The notes under the pieces are model-generated. The model saw only the letters and a program-made list of their open reading frames with translations. It made no database searches and was not told the DNA's origin. A stretch of DNA of 64,000 nt from Marinococcus halophilus (GTDB lineage: Bacteria > Bacillota > Bacilli > Bacillales > Marinococcaceae), in the NCBI RefSeq assembly GCF_002265875.1, contig NZ_NPFA01000007.1, positions 29,499-93,498 on the forward strand, read 5' to 3'. Position numbers and translations under genes: made by a program. Numbering within the stretch: the first letter of the stretch is position 1; every line of letters starts with the position of its first letter. Positions 8,215 through 16,483 of this stretch are shown in pieces.

Positions 8215-9264
8215 ATGAAGCGCAGTTTACAGGAGCGTTTAGAAGCAGGGCCGGTTATCGCGGGAGAAGGATACTTATTTGAACTTGAACGTCGGGGGTA
8301 TTTACAGGCAGGCACATTCGTGCCGGAAGTGGCACTTGAAAACCCTGAAGCGTTAAAGCAGACGTACCGGGATTATATGCGTGCCGGTTCGGACGTGATA
8401 CTGGCGTTCACGTACAACGCCCACCGGGAAAAAATGAGAATCATTGGAAAAGAGGATCTGCTTGAGCCGCTGAACCGCCAGGCGATTCGTCTGGCTAAAG
8501 AGGTGGCCCAGGAACATCCGGAGGAAGAAGCGCTCGTAGCAGGCAATATTTCCAATACTAATATTTTTAATCCGGACGATGAGTCTTCTAAAACGGCTGT
8601 CCGTGACATGTTTGCCGAAATGATCGGATGGTGCAGCGAAGAGGGCGTCGACTACATTAAAGGCGAAACCTTCTATTACCACGAAGAAGCACTAATTGCG
8701 CTCGAAGAAATTCAGAAGCAGGGGCTGCCGGCTGTTATCACTCTCGGGTTGATGGGGGAAAATATTCTCCGGGATGGATATACCGTAGAGGAATCCTCCC
8801 GCATTTTATCCGAGAGCGGCGCCTTAGTGGTCGGTATGAACTGCTTCCGCGGCCCGGATACGATGCAGCCGTATTTAAACAAAATCCGGGAATCGGTGGA
8901 CGGGTATGTGGCAGGACTGCCGGTGCCGTACCGCACGACGGAAGAGCATCCAACCTTCTTTAATCTGCCGGACGCCGGATGCAGCTGCCATACGCCGCTG
9001 GAAACAACGTTCCCTACTGCCCTGGACCCGCTGTACCACAACCGCTATGAACTGGCAGAGTGGGCAAGGGAAGCGACCAATGCCGGGGTGAATTACATCG
9101 GCCTGTGCTGCGGGGCTTCTCCAGCTATGCTGCGGGCGGTGGCGGAAGCTGCTGGCCTGGAGACCTTGAGTTCGGAGTATTCGCCGAATATGGAGAAGCA
9201 CTTCCTGTTCGGCCAGGACGATACTCTTCAGAAGCACAATACGAGCTACCGGACAAAAGCATAA
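8215..9264 (+). CDS. Homocysteine S-methyltransferase, BHMT type
   Basis: A 349-residue TIM-barrel methyltransferase. The zinc ligands expected for the Pfam homocysteine S-methyltransferase family are in place: Cys210 in GMNC and Cys298-Cys299 in GLCCGA. The N-terminus (AGEGYLFELERRGYLQ) and ILAFTYNAH are typical of betaine-homocysteine methyltransferase relatives. These use glycine betaine, dimethylglycine or related donors to make methionine from homocysteine. In a salt-adapted bacterium a betaine donor is plausible but unproven. AGAAGGGTGGAG precedes the ATG. It is a single gene with a strong terminator. Confidence 0.85.
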   Translation: MKRSLQERLEAGPVIAGEGYLFELERRGYLQAGTFVPEVALENPEALKQTYRDYMRAGSDVILAFTYNAHREKMRIIGKEDLLEPLNRQAIRLAKEVAQEHPEEEALVAGNISNTNIFNPDDESSKTAVRDMFAEMIGWCSEEGVDYIKGETFYYHEEALIALEEIQKQGLPAVITLGLMGENILRDGYTVEESSRILSESGALVVGMNCFRGPDTMQPYLNKIRESVDGYVAGLPVPYRTTEEHPTFFNLPDAGCSCHTPLETTFPTALDPLYHNRYELAEWAREATNAGVNYIGLCCGASPAMLRAVAEAAGLETLSSEYSPNMEKHFLFGQDDTLQKHNTSYRTKA

Positions 9265-9270
9265 TAACGA

Positions 9271-9307
9271 AAGAAGCTCTCCTGGTGTCTATTCAGGAGA
9301 GCTTCTT
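9271..9307 (+). terminator. Terminator hairpin after the methyltransferase gene
   Basis: A perfect 14-bp stem: AAGAAGCTCTCCTG at 9271-9284 pairs with CAGGAGAGCTTCTT at 9294-9307, with a 9-base loop. The T-run is short. Confidence 0.8.
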
Positions 9308-9446
9308 GTGTTTGCGTTTCAATAACAGAAAAGTGCGTTCACATGAATGAGTATTCGGTAATAGTTAGATAAAAAGGGTAACGGGCAGGAATTTATTTGC
9401 CGAACCAAGAATCCTAACAGTAATCAAGCTGAGAAGGAGTGGCCAT

Positions 9447-9740
9447 GTGCAAAATATTATGCTCACATCGGTACGGTTGGATCGACTACCGGTGTCTTAC
9501 CGTGAGGCGGTGTTAACGATGGTGGAAGAAGATGGGGTGGTGGTGCGGTGGAACGTAGATATAGAAGAAGCAGATCATGAATTGTTTGGCCAAAATAATA
9601 ACCGTTTTCGGTTTTGGCTGGACTCAACAGACAGCGGCGGCCAGATGTATAAGGGACCGTGCATGATTGAATCCGTATCGATGAAAGGCCGCTTCGTCAA
9701 ATTGTCCGGTACAGGCCCTCTGGTCATAGAGGAAATATGA
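9447..9740 (+). CDS. Hypothetical protein, 97 aa
   Basis: GTG at 9447 lies seven bases after AAGGAG. An overlapping ATG at 9445 opens a frame that stops after 22 codons. The protein is soluble and probably beta-rich: LTMVEEDGVVVRWNVDIEEAD, then a stretch of strands to a short acidic end. No signal peptide or known motif is seen. The family is not recognised. Confidence 0.55.
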   Translation: MQNIMLTSVRLDRLPVSYREAVLTMVEEDGVVVRWNVDIEEADHELFGQNNNRFRFWLDSTDSGGQMYKGPCMIESVSMKGRFVKLSGTGPLVIEEI

Positions 9741-10167
9741 GGTTTGTGAAGAAGGGCCGCATAGACCTCCTGAGCAGCATTATGAACAACGTCGCAGTTT
9801 TTATAAGCATGCTTTTGCCTCATGCACGCACTGTGCAAACGCTTTAATATTAAAGATGCAACCCTTTTTCTTTCCCTCGGGGAATACGGTATGTAACGGA
9901 AGTATTCCTTTTTCCCTGGAGCTCTCCTGAAAGGCAGAGCTTTTTTTTATTTGGCGGCAGCTGTTGAGGGGTTAGCGTAAAGTTTAAAATATAATAATTG
10001 GGGAAAGTGTAGTATAGAAATGCATTGTACTTATTTATTTTAGACTTTACATTTTATTCGATTAACCAAATATATAATTCTGACTCTCCTTTTAATGGAG
10101 GCGTTGAATTTGCTTCCTCGCTTTTAATTATTGTAAAAAGTGGAAGCCTGGGAAAAGGAGAGAAAGC
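9741..10167. other. Intergenic region with one terminator
   Basis: About 430 bases between the hypothetical gene at 9447 and the 29-codon ORF at 10168. It contains the hairpin at 9920-9948 and an AT-rich stretch near 9980-10090 that may hold a promoter. I see no coding frame with a ribosome binding site. Confidence 0.5.
9920..9948 (+). terminator. Intrinsic terminator
   Basis: AGCTCT at 9920-9925 pairs with AGAGCT at 9936-9941, and a run of eight T residues follows. It probably ends the transcript from the gene at 9447. Confidence 0.7.
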
Positions 10168-10257
10168 ATGATAACTACACTGACAATTCTCGGTTACGGT
10201 GCCTTTTGCTGTGCCATACTGGCCCGTCCGTCAGCCGCTCAGAAGCCAAAAAGCTAA
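10168..10257 (+). CDS. 29-residue small membrane peptide
   Basis: AAAGGAGAGAAAGC precedes ATG 10168. The peptide starts MITTLTILGYGAFCCAILAR, one short hydrophobic segment with two adjacent cysteines, and ends in basic residues. A good terminator follows 25 bases later, making a self-contained tiny transcription unit. No function is known. Confidence 0.5.
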   Translation: MITTLTILGYGAFCCAILARPSAAQKPKS

Positions 10258-10281
10258 AAACAAAAAAGCATGAAATACGGA

Positions 10282-10317
10282 AAGGGACTGGGCCACATAC
10301 GGCGCAGTCCCTTTTTT
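10282..10317 (+). terminator. Intrinsic terminator
   Basis: AAGGGACTG at 10282-10290 pairs with CAGTCCCTT at 10305-10313, followed by T residues. It ends the tiny transcription unit at 10168. Confidence 0.8.
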
Positions 10318-10357
10318 ATACGATTACTTTATTGGGCACTGGCAGAGTGAAACATGT

Positions 10358-11164
10358 TTATTTCATGGAATTTACGAGCTGTAGAGCCTCCACGGGAGGA
10401 AGACTGCCGCGTACAGCATAAACAGTTTTTCCTTCCCGCCAGCGGATATCTACGGTTACATCATCACGGGACGGGGCGTAATAGATATCGACGACTCCCT
10501 GCTCGGCAGAGTCGGGGAGGGGATGATGCTTGAGGTATTCTGCTATTTGACGGAGCACCTCTGTATGGTTGAGGTTATCCGAAGATGAGGAAGACAGGCT
10601 CACCAGCCACGGCCCCTGCTTCCCGCTGTAATGATACTGATCGACGCCCTCCTGCGCGTGTCCGGATAATCCATCCTGAAGCGCCTTAACCCCCGGACTG
10701 GCGGGATCAACGTTTTTGCCTTCCCGGAAAGCTTCAATCTCTCTGGAGGCTTCTTCTGCGTCCAAGTACTGGGCGGCTGTTACGTGGGCGAGAGGCTTCC
10801 CGCTATTGGTATGATACTGGATACTGTAAGTAGTGGAATTATTGGAAGCCACAGATCCCTGGACATAGCGGGCCTGCTGGTCCGGGAAACGGGCAGGAAG
10901 CCTGATCTGGGCGCTATTCATTAAAAGCTCGCCGCGAATCCTTTCAGCCTCCTGCCCCGCCGGCGTAGGAGAGAAGGAGTTTTCCCGTTGAGGCTCCGGC
11001 TGGGGAAAGGGATCTTCCTCCACGTCATCTTTGGATAACTCCTCCTGCTGCCCGGCCAGCTCTTCAGCATCTGAAGTTTGCGGGGCATCTTTTTCACTTG
11101 TACACCCCAAAACAGCACTAGCAAGCAAGGGCCCTGACAGAACCCACAGCAACAGCTTTTTCAA
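10358..11164 (-). CDS. Secreted lipoprotein, function unknown
   Basis: The TTG start at 11164 is chosen because it gives a proper lipoprotein signal: MKKLLLWVLSGPLLASAVLGC with the lipidated Cys near residue 21, and AAGAAGGG upstream on the minus strand. A longer frame to 11332 would run through the repeated hairpin element and lacks these features. After an acidic, Pro/Glu-rich linker (residues 22-60) comes a folded part of about 200 residues with no motif I recognise. The protein sits on the outer face of the membrane. Its leader carries copy 1 of the repeated attenuator-like element. Confidence 0.7.
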   Translation of the reverse strand: MKKLLLWVLSGPLLASAVLGCTSEKDAPQTSDAEELAGQQEELSKDDVEEDPFPQPEPQRENSFSPTPAGQEAERIRGELLMNSAQIRLPARFPDQQARYVQGSVASNNSTTYSIQYHTNSGKPLAHVTAAQYLDAEEASREIEAFREGKNVDPASPGVKALQDGLSGHAQEGVDQYHYSGKQGPWLVSLSSSSSDNLNHTEVLRQIAEYLKHHPLPDSAEQGVVDIYYAPSRDDVTVDIRWREGKTVYAVRGSLPPVEALQLVNSMK

Positions 11165-11221
11165 ACTGGTCCCTTCTTTCTGAATGGAAGTAGTATAAGA
11201 CTGGGTTGAAATTTTTCCCAA

Positions 11222-11298
11222 AATAAAATAAGCCAGAAAAAGGCTGATGCTCTTTTTCTGGCTTATGGAGTGGTGGTAGTATCCATCCATTGCTACCA
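11222..11298 (-). promoter_or_regulatory. Repeated leader element, copy 1
   Basis: Read on the minus strand: GGT at 11296-11298, then AGCAATGG, an 18-base spacer, CCAT, AA and GCC, then a hairpin with arms AGCCAGAAAAAG and CTTTTTCTGGCT. It ends 58 bases before the lipoprotein start. The same layout recurs at 32036 and 35401, each time upstream of a minus-strand gene. The T-run after the stem is interrupted in this copy (TTATTTTATTTT). Confidence 0.7.
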
Positions 11299-11468
11299 TA
11301 TTTGTTTTGGGAATTCCCCGCAGAGAATGCAATAAAACCGGTTATATTGACAGGTTGCTCCTGGCTGGCCTGAATACATTTATTTATAGTGACAGCAGGC
11401 TGCTTTAAGGTGGCTGCCTGCGGGTCATCATTTCATAAGGCATTGTGAAACGCCCGACGAGCGCCGCT

Positions 11469-12032
11469 TTAGTCAATATTCGACGTGTGGAATCTGCAGG
11501 ACGTAATATGGTCATCCACCATGCCGATCGCCTGCAGAAAAGAATAAGTGATCACCGGGCCTATGAATTTAAATCCTCTTTTTTTTAGATTCTTACTGAT
11601 CCTGACGGATAAAGGGGACTGGGCAGGGATTTCCGTGTCAGCTGTCCAGCTATTTATCATCGGTTTAAAATCTACATAGCTCCATAGGAAATCGGCTAAG
11701 CTTCCGAATTCGTTTTGTATTTTTAATACCGCCTCTGCATTGGAACGGACCGATTGAAGCTTCGAAAAATGCTTGATGACTTGATAATTCTCTTTGATGG
11801 CTTCCAGGTCTGTGTCTGTAAGCCCGGCGCAGTATTCGAGGTCATAGTTGTTGAAGGCGGAGCGGTACGCTTCCCGTCTCGCTAATACAATACTCCACGA
11901 TAAGCCGGCCTGTGCCCCCTCCAGCGTAAGCATCTCGAAGATGTACCGGTCATCCCGGCTCGGTCTGCACCATTCTTCATCATGGTACGTTTGCAAGAGT
12001 TCACTGTTTTGCGGCCATAAACATTGTTCCAT
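11469..12032 (-). CDS. tag: DNA-3-methyladenine glycosylase I
   Basis: The 187-residue protein follows E. coli Tag throughout: MEQCLWP with the zinc Cys, TYHDEEW with the zinc His, EMLTLEGAQAGLSWSIVLARREAYR, and KKRGFKFIGPVITYSFLQAIGMVDDH with the remaining zinc ligands in DDHITSCRFH. It excises 3-methyladenine from alkylated DNA, starting base excision repair in the cytosol. An oddity is EWCRP where the family usually has EWG-P. AGGAAAGGAGAAC precedes the start on the minus strand. It is a single gene. Confidence 0.92.
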   Translation of the reverse strand: MEQCLWPQNSELLQTYHDEEWCRPSRDDRYIFEMLTLEGAQAGLSWSIVLARREAYRSAFNNYDLEYCAGLTDTDLEAIKENYQVIKHFSKLQSVRSNAEAVLKIQNEFGSLADFLWSYVDFKPMINSWTADTEIPAQSPLSVRISKNLKKRGFKFIGPVITYSFLQAIGMVDDHITSCRFHTSNID

Positions 12033-12213
12033 CGACTATGTTCTCCTTTCCTCCTGTTGAATTTACTGTACCATGCAAAACAGGACAACTGCGTGTCATA
12101 TTAAAAATTGTGCCATTCGGTAAAGTTATTATTTCAGCTTCTATATTAATAATTTGAAAGGATTCCAGGAAGGTAAGGGAGAAAAGAATAAAGAAAGAAA
12201 CGGAGGGAAGATC

Positions 12214-12762
12214 GTGGCAAAGGTATGTCTGGGCATGATTTTATCGCTGGATGGGTATGTTAACGACCGCCACGGAGATATGGGAAAGATTTATGCCAGC
12301 TTTGAGCCGAATGAAGCGATTGAAACGGCGATGGCTAACACGGGAGCTGTAGTGATGGGGCGGAACAGCTTTGATGAAAGCCCGGACCCGGATGCCTACG
12401 CGGATGATTATGAATTTCAGGTGCCGTTGTTTGTGCTGACGCACCGTCCGCCGGCGAAGCATCCCAGGGAAAATCAGAACCTTACAATTACCTTCGTGAC
12501 AGACGGCATTGAAAGCGCGGTCCAACAGGCCAGAGAAGCAGCCGGAGAAAAAGACGTCGTGGTGCTCGGGGCGGATATCGGTCAGCAGCTGTTAAAGGCA
12601 AAGCTTGTGGATGAACTGCAGGTCGCGTTTGCGCCTATCATACTCGGTCAGGGACTGCGGCTGTTTGAGCATCTGGAGGGCCATGAAATTCATCTCGAGA
12701 AGCTGCGCACCATTGAGACCGCCCAGCAGGTGGAAATCTGGTATAAGGTCATAAAGAAATAA
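12214..12762 (+). CDS. RibD C-terminal/dihydrofolate reductase-like protein
   Basis: A 182-residue member of the RibD-C/DHFR-like reductase family (YyaP/YwjB type). It starts MAKVCLGMILSLDGYVND, carries VVMGRNSFDE for nucleotide binding, and ends with VLGADIGQQLLKAKLVDELQ and the QVEIWYKVIKK tail. GTG 12214 is preferred because CGGAGGGAAGATC precedes it; the frame extends upstream to 12154 without a good site. Members bind NADPH and probably reduce a pterin- or pyrimidine-like substrate, but most are uncharacterised. A broken relative lies at 7713-7993. Confidence 0.82.
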   Translation: MAKVCLGMILSLDGYVNDRHGDMGKIYASFEPNEAIETAMANTGAVVMGRNSFDESPDPDAYADDYEFQVPLFVLTHRPPAKHPRENQNLTITFVTDGIESAVQQAREAAGEKDVVVLGADIGQQLLKAKLVDELQVAFAPIILGQGLRLFEHLEGHEIHLEKLRTIETAQQVEIWYKVIKK

Positions 12763-12983
12763 TGGAAAATTTAAAGGCTAAAGTACAGCGTGAAGGCTTT
12801 TTCGTGAGTGCCCGCAGTTAAAAATGTAACCGACTTATATTTAAGAATAGGAGTATACGGGAAGAACAAAGGAGAAAATCTTTTAAAGGAGGTTATTTTT
12901 GCTTATGCCTTACTGAATAATACCGTGTTATTAATTACTCTGAAATTAGGGTTATGTAAAGAAATGCTTAAGGAGGCAAAAAC

Positions 12984-13841
12984 ATGAAGCCAAATCAAAC
13001 TACAACAGAAGAGGAATTTAAACAACATCAACAATCTGTCATGCTGGAAGGCATCGTGGACGAAGCAGTGAAAGTGAATTATACAGATACAGGCTCAGGC
13101 CCGCCGCTCGTGCTGCTGCACGGCATACCGACCTGGTCGTATTTGTATCAGGCTGTCATTCCGGAGCTGGAGGATAATTACCGGGTGATCGTCCCGGACC
13201 TTCTGGGCTACGGCTATTCCGACCAGCGAGACCGCTTTGACCGCTCGCTTCATGTGCAGGCGAAATTGGTTATCAGGCTTATGGAACATCTGGAGATTGA
13301 GCAGGCGCATGTAGCGGCTCATGATATCGGGGGAGGTGTCGGGTTAATTCTTGCTCTTGAAGAGCCGGAACGAATCGATAAATTGGTGCTTTCCAACACC
13401 GTCGCTTACGACTCCTGGCCGATTGAAGAAATGCTGATGGTCGGACACCCGTCGTGGAAGAACAAATCTCTTCAGGACATGGAAGACTTTCTCTCGAAGG
13501 GGTATAAAGGCGTATTTGCCCAGCAGGATCAGCTGACGGACACCTTCTTACAGGGAATCATGGCTCCGTATTTACATGAAGAAGGCAAGCTCAGCCTTGT
13601 ACGTAATGCGGCGGCCCTGAACACAAATCATACTACTTCTATTACTCATAGGCTTTCCGAGATCAAGCATTCTGTGCTTATGCTGTGGGGGACCCAGGAC
13701 CCGTGGCAGCCGATGGAAACAGGAGAGATGCTGGAGAAGGACCTGCCAAACAGCCGGCTGGTCAGAATAAACCAGTCAGCCCACTGGGTGCCTCAGGAAG
13801 CGCCGAGGGAGTTCGCCACAGAAATTAAAAAGTTTATTTAA
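12984..13841 (+). CDS. Haloalkane dehalogenase-like alpha/beta hydrolase
   Basis: A 285-residue alpha/beta hydrolase. The oxyanion motif is LLHGIPTWSYLY (residues ~44-55). The nucleophile elbow AHDIGGG near residue 112 has Asp, not Ser, as nucleophile, which is typical of haloalkane dehalogenases and epoxide hydrolases. The later acid is in WGTQDPW (~235) and the base His is in SAHWVPQE (~263). It could act on haloalkanes, epoxides or fluoroacetate-like compounds; sequence does not decide. AAGGAGGCAAAAAC precedes the ATG, and a perfect-looking ribosome binding site with a 5-codon frame lies upstream at 12885-12916. The frame has its terminator at 13880. Confidence 0.8.
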   Translation: MKPNQTTTEEEFKQHQQSVMLEGIVDEAVKVNYTDTGSGPPLVLLHGIPTWSYLYQAVIPELEDNYRVIVPDLLGYGYSDQRDRFDRSLHVQAKLVIRLMEHLEIEQAHVAAHDIGGGVGLILALEEPERIDKLVLSNTVAYDSWPIEEMLMVGHPSWKNKSLQDMEDFLSKGYKGVFAQQDQLTDTFLQGIMAPYLHEEGKLSLVRNAAALNTNHTTSITHRLSEIKHSVLMLWGTQDPWQPMETGEMLEKDLPNSRLVRINQSAHWVPQEAPREFATEIKKFI

Positions 13842-13879
13842 TCTAAGTGTTGTTCCCACTTATTAAAAATAAATAACTA

Positions 13880-13910
13880 AGAGGCCAGTCGGGCAAGCTG
13901 GCCTCTTTTT
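13880..13910 (+). terminator. Intrinsic terminator
   Basis: AGAGGCCAG and CTGGCCTCT form a 9-bp stem followed by TTTTT, 38 bases after the hydrolase gene. Confidence 0.85.
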
Positions 13911-14088
13911 ACTGAAAAACATCTGGGTGCATTTAATATGTGGTAGTACTGCAAGCATTTGCACCTTTTTTCTTTAAAGTTAACCGGCATATTGGTCTTG
14001 TCAGAGAATAATATTAGAAGAATTAAAACGATTTTTTACTTTTTAGTATTATTTATTTCCAGACTTAGCTTCCTATTATTTTACATTC

Positions 14089-14226
14089 ATGGAAGAGGCA
14101 TTTATGGTTACTGTAAGCGTAACATTCTTCACCGGTCTGGTAGCGGCTCTGGCTGCCTTTGCCATCGAGAGCTGTTTATTAATGGGGCTGGGCGTTTTAT
14201 TAGCGATCAGCACCCCTATTTTATAG
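14089..14226 (+). CDS. Possible 45-residue membrane peptide or remnant
   Basis: The ATG at 14089 opens MEEAFMVTVSVTFFTGLVAA followed by a second hydrophobic stretch (LLMGLGVLLAISTPIL) and a stop at 14224. No ribosome binding site is evident. Directly after, in another frame, the sequence reads FIGILILADMFFRGLG to 14270, which would extend the second helix region. This is either a tiny gene or a frameshifted remnant. Confidence 0.3.
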   Translation: MEEAFMVTVSVTFFTGLVAALAAFAIESCLLMGLGVLLAISTPIL

Positions 14227-14315
14227 GCATTTTAATTCTTGCGGACATGTTTTTTAGAGGCCTGGGGTAAACGCTTTTTTTCTAAGCGACTAGTTTATAA
14301 GGAGCTGGGTAAACC

Positions 14316-14498
14316 ATGCACCTGAAGACATTCATGAAAAGAACTATATACGTTGTACTTACTGTCTATACCATTGTGTATGTGGCTTATAGCATAAAAA
14401 CGGGAGACTGGAATTTTTTTGTTTATGTTTTTGGTCTCGTTTTAATGGTTAGTCCTTTTATGGGCATGTATTATGTATTTTTTCCGCCACGTCCATAG
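14316..14498 (+). CDS. Small two-helix membrane protein, 60 aa
   Basis: AAGGAG lies 11 bases before the ATG at 14316. The protein has two hydrophobic helices (about 8-26 and 33-56) joined by KTGDWN and ends FPPRP. An in-frame ATG six codons later could be the real start. The family is not recognised. Confidence 0.5.
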   Translation: MHLKTFMKRTIYVVLTVYTIVYVAYSIKTGDWNFFVYVFGLVLMVSPFMGMYYVFFPPRP

Positions 14499-14563
14499 AT
14501 ATAACCACACAAAAAAACCTGGCGTGGGTATCTTTTTCCGGGTCTCCTGGTGAGCAATCTTCT

Positions 14564-14883
14564 CTAACTTTTTTGAGGAGCAGAAGCAAACCTATTACTT
14601 ATTCTATAAATGGAATGATATAAAAGATCAAGAAAAACATGGTTCTTCCGCTTTAGGGAAAGGAGCGCCGCAGCCAAACCTGGCAGGGTGAGAAGAATCA
14701 TCACAAGTAAGATCCCGGAGATGCTCTGGTAGAGAGAAAAAGAACCCTCCTGCGTGAATGGGGGGAGCGATTCGATTGGGTGAAGTCATAAGTATCAAAT
14801 CCTTCAGAGAAAGGAACGCAGCACCGAGCTATGCCTCAGCTCGTTATCGTTTAGCATAAATCATCGAATGGGGAACACCGCAT
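14564..14883 (-). pseudogene. Decayed minus-strand membrane protein gene
   Basis: ATG 14883 on the minus strand has a good AAAGGAG upstream but stops after ten codons. Further on, a frame reads LGAAFLSLKDLILMTSPNRIAP and shifts within a run of six C residues (near 14760) into PFTQEGSFSLYQSI, a membrane helix (GILLVMILLTLPGLAAALL), then a basic tail and a stop at 14564. Joined, these make one plausible membrane protein with at least two frame breaks. The parent family is not recognised. Confidence 0.4.
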
Positions 14884-14951
14884 ATGTCTCTCCTTTCGTA
14901 TAGAGCGTTTATCTTTGCGATTCTATAACTATTTGTGAATTATTAAACCTT

Positions 14952-15359
14952 TTAATTCAATGATTCCAATCTATATGATTTTATTTCTCTTATTTTTCCA
15001 GACTTTGCCGTGCTGCTAAATACGTATACCTCGCAAAAATCAATTTTTGAGTCATCTGTTAATGAAATTAACCCGTTTATTGAAGCGAATTTCCCGTGTG
15101 TGATTACTTGATAAATTTCGATAGAGTCAATGCCTGCTCTATTTTCATTCTGCAAAGCAGCAATTAATGAACCCCGGCCTTCTATTTTTTGTTTGTCTTT
15201 TAACTGGTACCATGTAATAGATTCATCCGAATATTGCTTAATAATTTCAATCCGCTGTTTTAATACTGCCACTGTAAAATCGATCACTATTTGTTTTCTT
15301 GGGGCATTACCGCACCCTTCGGGAATGATTATCTTCATTTCATCTGATGAACTGTCCAA
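14952..15359 (-). CDS. SnoaL/NTF2-like protein
   Basis: About 135 residues with the cone-shaped NTF2-like pattern: an N-terminal helix, then EIIKQYSDESITWYQLKDKQ, a central helix and strands (KFASINGLISLTDD, KIDFCEVYVFS, KIREIKSYRLESLN). The best start is TTG 15359, nine bases after AGGAGG; TTG 15368 abuts that site and ATG at 15338 is also possible. NTF2-like proteins include isomerases, ligand-binding proteins and many uncharacterised members. No catalytic residues can be named here. Confidence 0.6.
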   Translation of the reverse strand: MDSSSDEMKIIIPEGCGNAPRKQIVIDFTVAVLKQRIEIIKQYSDESITWYQLKDKQKIEGRGSLIAALQNENRAGIDSIEIYQVITHGKFASINGLISLTDDSKIDFCEVYVFSSTAKSGKIREIKSYRLESLN

Positions 15360-15368
15360 TGAATTCAA

Positions 15369-15749
15369 CCTCCTAATACGACTGAATATATTCGGAAGTA
15401 CTCCTTTTAATTTGAATAGCTTATTGTCTTTATGCTATCCAGTTTAGCATAGAACGTTACTTAAAAATTACTATTTTGAAATATAGGGAAAAGGCACCCT
15501 TTAGCTTTACGGGGTTAGTCTCCAATCACTTTTAGGGTTATTTTACATATTTTTAACAGGGAGGAGAGGGCACCACCATACCACTCCATTTCCAGAGGCA
15601 AAATGGGGTGTTTGGTGTGTGGTCCATAATTAAAGATTTTCAGACGATTTTAATTTTGGAATAATCTTTAGATGTTCTGTTAGGTGTAAAAGCACCTTGA
15701 GATCATATTATTAATTGTTATTATAAAAAAACAGCAGGGGAGAAGCCTA
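15369..15749. other. Intergenic region with an imperfect hairpin
   Basis: About 380 bases between divergent genes. At 15571-15622 CCACTCCATTT faces AAATGGGGTG, with weaker outward extension of both arms (ACCACC and TGTGTGGT). GGGAGGAGAGGG at 15560-15570 looks like a ribosome binding site, but no start codon follows in range. The remainder is AT-rich promoter-like sequence. Confidence 0.45.
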
Positions 15750-16157
15750 ATGGATGAAAACCTATGGTTTATCGTGGAACTGTTCTCGAGCTTATTGTTG
15801 ATAGGGGCCGTTATGTCCTTAATGATGAATATGACACGGCGATGGTATGTGAAACGCAATGGGCAGGAGCGCTCCAAACACTATGCGAATAATACTCATC
15901 AAAAAGTAACGCGGTGGTTTGCCATTATTATCGTTTTTCTTTTGCTCTCCATTACTAACCTTGGAGGAGTTCCGATTCATTTGACCCTTCTATTCGTTGT
16001 TGTTCCTCTTTTCTTGTTGTATATGACGTTCGGAACGTACTTATGGAAGAAAGAAAGCGATAATAAAGATGATTATTGGTACGACTGGAGGGTCGCAGGA
16101 GGAACGTTCATATGTCTGGCACCTGTCATGATAGCGTATCAATGGTGGATGACGTAG
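15750..16157 (+). CDS. Membrane protein, 135 aa
   Basis: Four predicted membrane segments at about residues 5-24, 50-68, 72-92 and 113-132, with a basic loop after the first (MTRRWYVKRNGQERSK). GGGGAGAAGCCTA precedes the ATG. The family is not recognised, and no catalytic motif is seen. Confidence 0.6.
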   Translation: MDENLWFIVELFSSLLLIGAVMSLMMNMTRRWYVKRNGQERSKHYANNTHQKVTRWFAIIIVFLLLSITNLGGVPIHLTLLFVVVPLFLLYMTFGTYLWKKESDNKDDYWYDWRVAGGTFICLAPVMIAYQWWMT

Positions 16158-16245
16158 CAGTCTTTACGAACGAAGAGTAATAAAGAATATAATATTGCTT
16201 CTTTACTTGTAGATAAAAGTAATTGGAACATATGAAATACGTTTT

Positions 16246-16446
16246 CTATTGTTCCTTCAGGGGAAATGTTCGACGAACCCATGCCCCGATCCCGAGGATC
16301 ACTCCCAGCCCCGATGCTATTTCGATTCGATCGGTCCATTGCGTCCAAAAGTTCTGGCCATCCAACAGATTATTTATGCCATTAATCCCTACTTGAAGGA
16401 TCATCGTCAGTACACAGATCCCGATGATCATACAGAAAACTTTCAT
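16246..16446 (-). CDS. Small membrane protein, 66 aa
   Basis: TAAGGAGGTGCAGAA precedes ATG 16446 on the minus strand, a strong ribosome binding site. Two hydrophobic helices (about 3-24 and 43-58) flank an amphipathic part (NNLLDGQNFWTQWTDR). It ends in RRTFPLKEQ. It lies just downstream of the interrupted gene at 16484-16747 and is probably in the same transcript. The function is unknown. Confidence 0.65.
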   Translation of the reverse strand: MKVFCMIIGICVLTMILQVGINGINNLLDGQNFWTQWTDRIEIASGLGVILGIGAWVRRTFPLKEQ

Positions 16447-16483
16447 TTCTGCACCTCCTTACATATGCTTCTTCCCAGCCTTG

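Noticed and set aside
10358-11332. A longer 324-codon version of the lipoprotein
   Set aside because: The extension translates the repeated hairpin element; the TTG at 11164 gives a proper signal peptide and ribosome binding site.
13959-14270. A 103-codon frame starting MHLFSLKL
   Set aside because: No ribosome binding site; its middle is Gly/Ser/Cys-rich noise. Only its last part may belong to a frameshifted membrane peptide.
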